A stretch of 6,460 nt of DNA from Nautiliaceae bacterium (lineage in GTDB: Bacteria > Campylobacterota > Campylobacteria > Campylobacterales > Nautiliaceae), in NCBI GenBank assembly GCA_027035735.1, contig JALVUH010000125.1, positions 1-6,460 on the forward strand, given 5' to 3'. A model generated the notes under the pieces. The model had not been told where the DNA came from. It worked only from the letters and a program-made list of their open reading frames with translations, and searched no databases. Both the position numbers and the translations under genes were made by a program. Below, piece by piece: positions 1 to 5,387 of the stretch (positions within the stretch are counted from its first letter, which is position 1; the number at the start of each line of letters is the position of its first letter).

Positions 1-1004
1 ATAAAATTGAAGAATTAAACGAAAAATTAAAAACAATAGAAGAAAATTTATATTCAAAAGCACTAAATATTCCTAATATCCCAGATGAAGATGTCCCAAT
101 AGGAGAGAGTGAAGAAGATAATGTAGAAATCAAAAGAGTTGGTGAAATTCCAAAATTTGACTTTGAACCAAAAAGCCATGATGAACTAGGCAAACAACTA
201 GGATGGCTTGATTTTGAAAGAGGAGTAAAATTAGCCAAAAGTCGTTTTACAGTTTTAAAAAGTGAAGCAGCAAGACTTGAAAGAGCTTTAATAAACTTTT
301 TTTTAGAACACAATAAAGAATATGGATTTGAAGAGGTTTATGTTCCATTTATAGTAAATAGTGAAACAATGACAGCTACAGGACAACTTCCAAAATTTAA
401 GGATGATTTATTTAAAATAGAAAATGAAAATTTATACCTAATCCCAACAGCTGAAGTGCCTCTTACTAATCTTTTTAGAGATGAAATTATTGCTGATTTA
501 GAAGAACCTATAAAACTCACAGCATATACTCCTTGTTTTAGAAAAGAGGCTGGAAGTCACGGTAAAGATACAAAAGGGATGATAAGACAACATCAATTTG
601 ATAAAGTTGAACTAGTAGCAATTACAAAACCTGAAGATAGCGATAGAGTATTTGAAGAGATGGTAAAATGTGCAAGTCATGCTCTTGAGAAATTAAATCT
701 TCCTTATAGACAAGTAATGCTCTGCACTGGAGACCTTGGCTTTAGTGCCGCAAAAACAATAGATTTAGAAGTTTGGATTCCATCTCAAAACAAATATAGA
801 GAAATTAGCTCAATTTCAAATACAAGAGATTTTCAAGCTAGACGTGGAAAAATAAGATACAAAGAAGGCAAAAAAAACAAACTTGTTCATACATTAAATG
901 GAAGTTCTTTGGCAGTTGGTAGAACACTAGTAGCAATTATGGAAAATTATCAAACAAAAGAAGGGAAAATAGAAATTCCAAAAGTTTTACAAAAATATCT
1001 ATAA
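1..1004 (+). CDS. serS: Seryl-tRNA synthetase, 5'-truncated by window edge
   Basis: Class II aminoacyl-tRNA synthetase that activates serine with ATP and charges tRNA-Ser in the cytoplasm. The reading frame is open from base 3 and gives 333 residues; full-length bacterial enzymes are about 410-425, so roughly 80-90 N-terminal residues lie upstream. The visible part begins in the second helix of the tRNA-binding coiled-coil arm, followed by the typical linker NIPNIPDEDVPIGESEEDN. Motif 1 lies around bases 330-390 (EEVYVPFIVNSETMTATGQL). Motif 2 is around 530-620 (PCFRKEAGSHGKDTKGMIRQ, with the FRxE arginine) and motif 3 around 895-930 (LNGSSLAVGRT, with the ATP-binding arginine). All catalytic motifs are intact. 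The stop codon forms part of the ribosome binding site of the next gene, 8 bp downstream, so the two are almost certainly cotranscribed. Confidence 0.97.
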   Translation, partial: KIEELNEKLKTIEENLYSKALNIPNIPDEDVPIGESEEDNVEIKRVGEIPKFDFEPKSHDELGKQLGWLDFERGVKLAKSRFTVLKSEAARLERALINFFLEHNKEYGFEEVYVPFIVNSETMTATGQLPKFKDDLFKIENENLYLIPTAEVPLTNLFRDEIIADLEEPIKLTAYTPCFRKEAGSHGKDTKGMIRQHQFDKVELVAITKPEDSDRVFEEMVKCASHALEKLNLPYRQVMLCTGDLGFSAAKTIDLEVWIPSQNKYREISSISNTRDFQARRGKIRYKEGKKNKLVHTLNGSSLAVGRTLVAIMENYQTKEGKIEIPKVLQKYL

Positions 1005-1006
1005 GG
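1002..1006 (+). promoter_or_regulatory. Ribosome binding site deciding a TTG start
   Basis: TAAGG overlaps the serS stop codon and sits 6 bases before TTG at 1013. It supports that TTG as the start of the TPR membrane protein; the first in-frame ATG comes only at residue 33, inside the membrane helix, and would destroy the anchor topology. Confidence 0.7.
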
Positions 1007-1012
1007 TAAATA

Positions 1013-3172
1013 TTGGCTGAAGAAAATGTAATAATAATAGAAGAAGAAGATAAAAAAGACAATAAAAAAATATATATTATCATAGCTTTATTGCTTTTAG
1101 TATTAATAATGCTTTTATTGTTATTACTTGTAGTGGTGAAGAAAAAAAGAGAAAACAATCAAAATTTTAATGTAGAACAGATAGTAAAAAAACTTGAAAA
1201 AAAAGCAATACCTAAAGATGAATTAAAAATTTTAATAAAAAAAGCAAATATTTTATACAAAAGCGGAAAAAAAGAAGAAGCTCTTAAACTCTTAGAAAAA
1301 ATAGCCACCTATTCTGAGAGTTTATCCTATTATAATTTAGGAGTAATAAAACTCCAAGAAAAAGATTATAAAACAGCCTTAAAATATTTCCAAAAAGCAA
1401 TAGAAAATAAAGACTCAAGAACTCTTAGCGCAATAGATGCCGCTTATGCGGCTTTAATGCTAAATAACAAATCTCTTTTTAAATATTACACAAACTTGGC
1501 ATATCTATATTTACCAGAACTTGCAAAAAATAAAAATTATCCTTATTATTATGCCGTTGTAATGTATTACAAGGGATATGAATATGAAACAATTCCAGCT
1601 TTAAAAATACCCACCGATTACAATCCTAATAAACTACTCTCTGCAATATATGAATATCTAAAAGACCCTGCACACGCACAACAATATGAAACAAATCCTT
1701 TATATAAAGGTTTAGAGCTTGCTCAAATAGGGGAATATGAACTAGCAAAAAATTATCTAAAAGAGACGACTAATCCTATTGGAAAATTTGCTTTAGCTTT
1801 AGTTGATTTAAAACTTGGAGAATATAAAAATGCTTCTATTATATTAAAACAATTCAAAAACAATAATATTTATCCAATTTATATATATCTTAAACCATCT
1901 CTTTTTGATGTAAAAACTGCTCAAAAAGAATTTACAAATACATTTTTAAAACACAAAAAAGATTTTTATGATCTATTTTTTTATTATGCTCCTTATAAAG
2001 TTTTAAATATGAATAAAACAATTGAATATCTACAAAAAGGTATAGCCGGAATTCCTTTAGGAGCTATTCAAGAAGCACAAACATCTCTTAAAAATAGTGC
2101 ATTTTTATCAAATCTTAACTTAAAAATAGCAAAAGCAATCAGATTAGCATTAAATGGTCATATATTTTTAGCAAATAAAGCTTTTAAAAAACTTTACAAA
2201 AAAAGAAAAGATTCATATATCATAAATTACAATCTAGCTTTGACCTTTGCACAATTAGGAGATTATAAACAAGCATATTTGCATTTTCTAAGAGCTTATC
2301 ACCTAAATCCTTATGACTTAGAAAGTGGAGTATTTGCACTATTTGCAGCTGATAAATTAAATATTAAAAACCCTTATTTATTAGCTTCTATTAAAGATAG
2401 TCTTACAAATAAAACTTTTTTAATACAAGCAATGTTAGCAATATACAATAATGACACAGTAACAATGGCAGCTTTTAGCGAAAAACCCGAAAAAAACAAA
2501 CCTTTATGGCTTTTAAGCGATTTGACAATAAAAGCTATTTTTAATAAAGATTATACAACAGAAGCTCTAAAATTAAATAGTATTTTTGAAAACGATCTCA
2601 TAAGCAAATTATTATATTTTTATGCAAAAAATAAAAATTTACCTATTAATAAACTTGCAGTAAAATTCCAAGGATTTTATTACAGTTTAATCCCTTATTT
2701 AAATGATTTTTATTACGGAGGTAAACTTCCAAGAGATTGGTTTTTTGATTTCGTAAAAATTTCTGGTTTAATGCCAAGAATTAGAATGTTATTAATTAAA
2801 AAAGCTCAAATGGAAAATTTTGATATTATTCCTGTCTTAAAAAGACTTGCTTTTGCAGACTTTTATACTAAACATTTTGAAGAAAGTTATGTAATTTATA
2901 ATGATTTAATAAATAATAAAAACATAACAGATTCTCATACATTGTATTATGCAGGAGTCGCAGCCATAGGAGCTGGACATCATAACAATGCTATTGCTTT
3001 AATGGAACTTGCAAAATTGAAAAATCCTATTTATCCAGAACCTAGATATGCTTTAGGACTTTTATGGCAAGAAGCAAATAACCTAAATGCCGCTTCTATT
3101 CAATATGCTAAAATTCCTAATGGATTTCAAAGTAAATTTTTTGATTTTAATATCAAACAAATTAACGAATAA
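1013..3172 (+). CDS. Single-pass membrane protein with TPR-like repeats (candidate FlgX-position protein)
   Basis: A 719-residue protein begun at TTG. Residues 1-19 are highly charged (EEE, DKKDNKK). Residues 20-42 form one almost pure Leu/Ile/Val membrane helix followed by KKKR, which predicts an inside C-terminus, so the rest is probably cytoplasmic. The remainder is helical-repeat rich. The clearest TPR is at about 104-134 (YYNLGVIKLQEKDYKTALKY); others are at about 70-100, 230-260, 404-435 (NYNLALTFAQLGDYKQAYLH) and 641-700. It has no catalytic motif I can identify, so a scaffold or chaperone role is the reasonable inference. It follows serS by 8 bp. From memory, Campylobacter jejuni Cj0390 (named FlgX, implicated in flagellar export) and Helicobacter pylori HP1479 are large membrane/TPR-type proteins next to serS. 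Orthology here is inferred from position and architecture, not shown. Confidence 0.88.
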   Translation: MAEENVIIIEEEDKKDNKKIYIIIALLLLVLIMLLLLLLVVVKKKRENNQNFNVEQIVKKLEKKAIPKDELKILIKKANILYKSGKKEEALKLLEKIATYSESLSYYNLGVIKLQEKDYKTALKYFQKAIENKDSRTLSAIDAAYAALMLNNKSLFKYYTNLAYLYLPELAKNKNYPYYYAVVMYYKGYEYETIPALKIPTDYNPNKLLSAIYEYLKDPAHAQQYETNPLYKGLELAQIGEYELAKNYLKETTNPIGKFALALVDLKLGEYKNASIILKQFKNNNIYPIYIYLKPSLFDVKTAQKEFTNTFLKHKKDFYDLFFYYAPYKVLNMNKTIEYLQKGIAGIPLGAIQEAQTSLKNSAFLSNLNLKIAKAIRLALNGHIFLANKAFKKLYKKRKDSYIINYNLALTFAQLGDYKQAYLHFLRAYHLNPYDLESGVFALFAADKLNIKNPYLLASIKDSLTNKTFLIQAMLAIYNNDTVTMAAFSEKPEKNKPLWLLSDLTIKAIFNKDYTTEALKLNSIFENDLISKLLYFYAKNKNLPINKLAVKFQGFYYSLIPYLNDFYYGGKLPRDWFFDFVKISGLMPRIRMLLIKKAQMENFDIIPVLKRLAFADFYTKHFEESYVIYNDLINNKNITDSHTLYYAGVAAIGAGHHNNAIALMELAKLKNPIYPEPRYALGLLWQEANNLNAASIQYAKIPNGFQSKFFDFNIKQINE

Positions 3173-3188
3173 TTAATGCTCTTTAAGA

Positions 3189-3209
3189 TATAATACAAAC
3201 AAAAAAGGA
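3189..3209 (+). promoter_or_regulatory. Sigma70-type promoter and RBS for the BI-1/thiD2 pair
   Basis: A perfect -10 element TATAAT lies at 3189-3194 in the 42-bp gap after the TPR gene; no -35 consensus is visible, as is common in Campylobacterota. Transcription would start near 3201, leaving a leader of about 14 bases that holds AAGGA (3205-3209), 5 bases before the ATG at 3215. No hairpin terminator separates this from the upstream gene, so read-through is also possible. Confidence 0.6.
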
Positions 3210-3214
3210 TTTGA

Positions 3215-3937
3215 ATGAAATTTTCATCAAAAGATTTCGGCTCTAACATAAATAAAACATTTGAAGATACTCAAACTCATCCAATTGAAAACATTAATGT
3301 TTTTGTAAAAAGAGTATATCAGTTATTAGCAGGAAGTTTATTAGCTGGTGCCGTTGGAGCTTATGTAGGTATGGGATTTGTACAAAATATGGTAAATCCC
3401 GTAACAGGAAGCCTTACTTTCACATATTGGGGAGCCGTAATTTTAGAATTTATTTTATTATTTGCTCTATTAATAGCAAAAAACAAAACTCCACTCAACT
3501 TGATTTTATTGTTCGCTTTTACATTTATGACAGGTTTTACTCTATCACCTACTCTTGCAATGTTTATAGCTGCAAATATGGGATATGTAATTGGTGAAGC
3601 TTTTCTTTTAACAGCTGTAGCTTTTGGAGGGCTCACTATTTTTGCAATGAATACAAAAAGAGATTTTACTACAATTGGAAAAATTCTTTTTATTTCTTTA
3701 ATTATTTTAATAGTAGCAGGAATTTTAAATATATTTTTACATTTACCAATGCTTCAATTATTAATAGCAAGTGTAGGAGCTATACTTTTTAGTTTCTTTA
3801 TTCTTTATGACACTCAAAATATTATAAGAGGAAATGTAACAAATGAAGTTGAAGCAGCAGTAGCTCTATATCTTGATTTTCTAAACCTTTTTATTTCACT
3901 ACTTCAAATTTTAGGATTTTTAAATCGTGAAGAGTAA
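3215..3937 (+). CDS. BI-1/YccA (Bax inhibitor-1) family inner-membrane protein
   Basis: A 240-residue multipass membrane protein of the BAX inhibitor-1/UPF0005 (TMBIM) family; bacterial members such as YccA and YetJ lie in the cytoplasmic membrane. YccA interacts with the FtsH protease and YetJ has been shown to conduct calcium in a pH-dependent way. After a soluble N-terminus of about 30 residues, hydrophobic segments lie at about 34-58, 70-88, 92-117, 121-144, 155-176, 178-198 and 215-236. The family signature is FSFFILYDTQNII near the sixth segment. Asp199 and Asp221 (LYLDFLNLF) probably correspond to the paired aspartates that act as pH sensor in YetJ; this is an alignment by eye. The length is normal for the family. 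It has its own promoter and overlaps the following thiD2 by 11 bp, suggesting translational coupling, but I know of no functional link between the two. Confidence 0.93.
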   Translation: MKFSSKDFGSNINKTFEDTQTHPIENINVFVKRVYQLLAGSLLAGAVGAYVGMGFVQNMVNPVTGSLTFTYWGAVILEFILLFALLIAKNKTPLNLILLFAFTFMTGFTLSPTLAMFIAANMGYVIGEAFLLTAVAFGGLTIFAMNTKRDFTTIGKILFISLIILIVAGILNIFLHLPMLQLLIASVGAILFSFFILYDTQNIIRGNVTNEVEAAVALYLDFLNLFISLLQILGFLNREE

Positions 3938-4316
3938 TTTTCCTCTTCGCACTATTGATGCTAATTTAAATAGATTTAAAGAAGGAATAAGAGTAGTTGA
4001 AGACATTTTAAGATACGAATACAATTCTCCTATTGCAAAAGAACTCAAAAATCTAAGACATATTAAAATCCCTAATTATGACGAAATAATAAAACACAGA
4101 GATTCTATCAACGATATATTAAAAACTTCCACAAAAGATGAATTACAAAGAGGAAATTTAAAAGATATAATCATTTCTAACTTAAAAAGAGCTCAAGAGA
4201 GTGCAAGAGTTTTAGAAGAGCTTTATAAAATTATAGATATAAATACATCAGAAGCCTTTAAAAATGCCCGATATAAATTATATAATTATGAAAAAGAAAT
4301 ATTAATGGGGATATAG
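3927..4316 (+). CDS. thiD2: Stand-alone ThiD2-type HMP-phosphate kinase (thiamin synthesis)
   Basis: A 129-residue soluble protein begun at GTG; no other in-frame start lies near, and TAGGA is at 3912-3916 inside the BI-1 gene. The N-terminal motif RTIDANLNRFKEGIRVVEDI (residues 8-27) is the hallmark of the ThiD2 domain, found alone or fused to the N-terminus of thiamine-phosphate synthase ThiE. ThiD2 proteins have been characterised as monofunctional kinases that convert HMP-phosphate to HMP-pyrophosphate. No ThiE barrel follows, so automatic labels of 'thiamine-phosphate pyrophosphorylase' would be wrong. HRDSIND (57-63) and a second N/R/E/R/V/E motif (85-98) also fit the family. The gene overlaps the BI-1 gene by 11 bp. 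Its last three codons and TAG stop overlap the tRNA-Ala gene by 10 bp. Family assignment is strong; kinase activity in this protein is inferred. Confidence 0.82.
   Translation: MKSNFPLRTIDANLNRFKEGIRVVEDILRYEYNSPIAKELKNLRHIKIPNYDEIIKHRDSINDILKTSTKDELQRGNLKDIIISNLKRAQESARVLEELYKIIDINTSEAFKNARYKLYNYEKEILMGI
4281..4286 (+). promoter_or_regulatory. Candidate tRNA-Ala promoter inside the thiD2 3' end
   Basis: A perfect TATAAT lies within the coding end of thiD2 and would start transcription near 4293, about 14 bases upstream of the mature tRNA 5' end. No -35 match is seen. In DNA this AT-rich the hexamer occurs by chance about every 500-600 bases per strand, so support comes mainly from its position. 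Confidence 0.42.
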
Positions 4317-4382
4317 CTCAGCTGGTAGAGCACTACGCTGGCAGCGTAGGGGTCACGGGTTCGAGTCCCGTTATCTCCACCA
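4307..4382 (+). tRNA. tRNA-Ala (anticodon GGC), CCA encoded
   Basis: A 76-base cloverleaf. The acceptor stem GGGGATA (4307-4313) pairs with TATCTCC (4372-4378) and contains the G3:U70 wobble (4309/4376) that is the main identity element of tRNA-Ala. The D-arm is around 4316-4332. The anticodon stem CTACG/CGTAG (4333-4337/4345-4349) encloses loop CTGGCAG with anticodon GGC at 4340-4342. The T-arm ACGGG-TTCGAGT-CCCGT spans 4355-4371, the discriminator A is 4379, and CCA is encoded at 4380-4382. It is far more GC-rich than its surroundings, as expected for a tRNA in an AT-rich genome. Its first 10 bases are also the last codons and stop of thiD2, and it faces the convergent FlhB-like gene 14 bp away. 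Confidence 0.98.
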
Positions 4383-4396
4383 TTTAAAAATTAAAT
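4382..4396. terminator. Weak AT-only inverted repeat between convergent genes
   Basis: ATTTAA and TTAAAT flank AAA, filling the 14-bp gap between the tRNA 3' end and the stop of the convergent gene. It could help end transcription from both sides, but a six-pair A/T stem is weak and such repeats are common in AT-rich DNA. Confidence 0.2.
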
Positions 4397-4678
4397 TTAT
4401 CTTTTACTAATTTGTGCTTTTTCTTCTAATTTATAAAGCCAAATAAAAACCTCAACAACCGTTTCATACATTTTTGGTGGTATTTCTTCTCCTACATCTA
4501 CATTTAAAAGCATATCGGCAAGCTCTTCATTTTGAAAAAGAGGAATATCAAATTCTTTAGCTTTAGCTATAATTTTTTTGGCAACTTCTCCTTTTCCTTT
4601 AGCTATAACTTTTGGGGCTAAATCTTCATAAGCTTTATATTTAAGAGCTACTGCTTTAGTATTTGTAAATTTTTTCAT
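4397..4678 (-). CDS. Stand-alone FlhB C-terminal-domain-like protein (FlhX/FhlB type)
   Basis: A 93-residue soluble protein that matches only the cytoplasmic C-terminal domain of the flagellar export switch protein FlhB: AVALKYKAYEDLAPKVIAKG (residues 9-28), then IPLFQNEELADML, then GEEIPPKMYETVVEVFIWLY (63-82). FlhB autocleaves between N and P of NPTH to release this fragment, which sets the switch from rod/hook to filament export. Here the protein starts at about that point, and the residues at NPTH are FTNT, so it cannot self-cleave. The Helicobacter pylori homologue HP1575 can act as a 'spare part' for the FlhB domain; the same role here is inferred. It has no membrane segment. RBS AAGGA (4686-4690, - strand) lies inside thpR, 7 bases before the ATG, and the two genes overlap by 23 bp. 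Confidence 0.88.
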   Translation of the reverse strand: MKKFTNTKAVALKYKAYEDLAPKVIAKGKGEVAKKIIAKAKEFDIPLFQNEELADMLLNVDVGEEIPPKMYETVVEVFIWLYKLEEKAQISKR

Positions 4679-5120
4679 ATATAGGTCCTTTTTTTGTCAG
4701 GGTAGATTTATAAAGATAAACTTCAATAGGCACTTCAAAATTTATTTTTTCCCATTTTTTAATAGCATCTTTATATCCATCTTTAAGCTCTTTTATCCTA
4801 CAAATCGTAATATGAGGAACAAATGGTTTATCATTATTTAAATTAAATTTTTCATTAATTTCTCTATTTATACTATCATCAATATCTGCCTTTAAATACA
4901 AAATTTTATCTCCAAACATTCCTATACCATTTATCTTTATTTTTTTATCTGGAATTTTTAGCTTAATTTCATATTTATCCGGTTCATCTTCTCCTATAAA
5001 TTTATGTGTTAAATGTAAATTCCAACCCTCAACCCATTTGCCTTTTATATATTTTGATAAATCTTGTTTTATTGCTCCATAAATAGGCAAAGTTATAGGA
5101 GTAGCTATAAAAAGTCTCAT
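4656..5120 (-). CDS. thpR: RNA 2',3'-cyclic phosphodiesterase (2H family, ThpR/LigT)
   Basis: A 154-residue cytoplasmic enzyme of the 2H phosphoesterase superfamily, which opens 2',3'-cyclic phosphate RNA ends to 2'-phosphates; in vitro family members also join or split 2'-5' RNA bonds, hence the older name 2'-5' RNA ligase. Both catalytic HxTx motifs are present: HLTH at 36-39 and HITI at 103-106, the latter in the typical PFVPHITICRIK context. The start MRLFIATPI is the usual first strand of the fold. It is somewhat shorter than E. coli ThpR (about 176 residues), but no core motif is missing. The ATG overlaps the stop of the upstream DUF2905 gene (ATGA), with AAGGA 7 bases before it, and its 3' end overlaps the FlhB-like gene by 23 bp, so all three form one operon. 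Its natural RNA substrate is unknown. Confidence 0.93.
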   Translation of the reverse strand: MRLFIATPITLPIYGAIKQDLSKYIKGKWVEGWNLHLTHKFIGEDEPDKYEIKLKIPDKKIKINGIGMFGDKILYLKADIDDSINREINEKFNLNNDKPFVPHITICRIKELKDGYKDAIKKWEKINFEVPIEVYLYKSTLTKKGPIYEKIYKY

Positions 5121-5326
5121 TGAAAAATCCTTGAAATAATATAAAAAATAGCACTTAATACTATGCTTATGATAATTGAAGAAGTTATAGGAAAATAAAA
5201 AGTAAAATTATCTTTTTTTATAACAATATCTCCTGGAAGATGAAATAATGGAAAATCTTTAAAAAAGTACAAAATAAGTCCAATAACTATAAAAACAATA
5301 CCTATAAAAATAAAAAGTTTAGCCAT
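5117..5326 (-). CDS. DUF2905 family small membrane protein
   Basis: A 69-residue protein with two membrane helices (about 3-22 and 46-67) joined by the family's conserved loop, HLPGDIVIKKDNFTFYFPIT (29-48), in which LPGD and FYFP are the recognisable elements. The function of DUF2905 is unknown; it is widespread in bacteria. The start is supported by AAAGG ending 7 bases before the ATG. It is the first gene of the operon DUF2905-thpR-FlhB-like domain and is divergent from leuC. The 4-bp stop/start overlap with thpR implies translational coupling, but nothing shows that the products work together. Confidence 0.9.
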   Translation of the reverse strand: MAKLFIFIGIVFIVIGLILYFFKDFPLFHLPGDIVIKKDNFTFYFPITSSIIISIVLSAIFYIISRIFQ

Positions 5327-5345
5327 TAATAAACCTTTTTATTTT

Positions 5346-5351
5346 ATTATA
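5346..5351 (-). promoter_or_regulatory. -10 element for the DUF2905-thpR-FlhB-like operon
   Basis: Read on the - strand this is TATAAT preceded by TGA, an extended -10 (TGn) arrangement. Transcription would begin near 5339, about 13 bases before the ATG at 5326, with AAAAGG within that leader. No -35 match is visible. Confidence 0.55.
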
Positions 5352-5361
5352 TCAAATTAGC

Positions 5362-5367
5362 TATAAT
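5362..5367 (+). promoter_or_regulatory. -10 element for leuC
   Basis: TATAAT with transcription expected near 5374, about 14 bases before the leuC ATG. The short leader leaves no room for a leader peptide attenuator or riboswitch, so any leucine-dependent control would have to act at the promoter itself. Confidence 0.55.
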
Positions 5368-5387
5368 TCCAATAAAAAAGGATTAAA

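Larger units (their letters stand above)
5346..5367. promoter_or_regulatory. 22-bp near-palindrome holding both divergent -10 elements
   Basis: The two outward-facing TATAAT hexamers (5346-5351 and 5362-5367) and the 10 bases between them form an inverted repeat with 9 of 11 symmetric pairs matching (mismatches at 5352/5361 and 5354/5359). It may be just two promoters back to back, or an operator through which one dimeric regulator or polymerase competition controls both directions. Confidence 0.4.

Noticed and set aside
338..520. Open frame on the - strand opposite serS
   Set aside because: It lies inside the catalytic domain coding of serS, and its composition is that of a complement-strand artefact.
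937..1158. Open frame on the - strand across the serS/TPR junction
   Set aside because: It is the complement of the Leu/Ile-rich membrane helix and poly-A/T coding of the TPR gene, overlaps two real genes, and its low-complexity product resembles no protein family.
3373..3400. Seven-pair inverted repeat GGGATTT/AAATCCC with a 14-base loop
   Set aside because: It is inside the BI-1 coding region, has no T-run after it, and a repeat of this size is expected by chance in several kilobases.
3361..3636. Open frame on the - strand within the BI-1 gene
   Set aside because: It lies wholly opposite a confident membrane-protein gene and encodes no recognisable domain; it is a shadow of that gene.
4307..4396. 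tRNA-Ala as an integration (att) site for a mobile element
   Set aside because: No integrase, no duplicated tRNA 3' end and no change in composition is seen downstream; the neighbouring genes are ordinary chromosomal genes.
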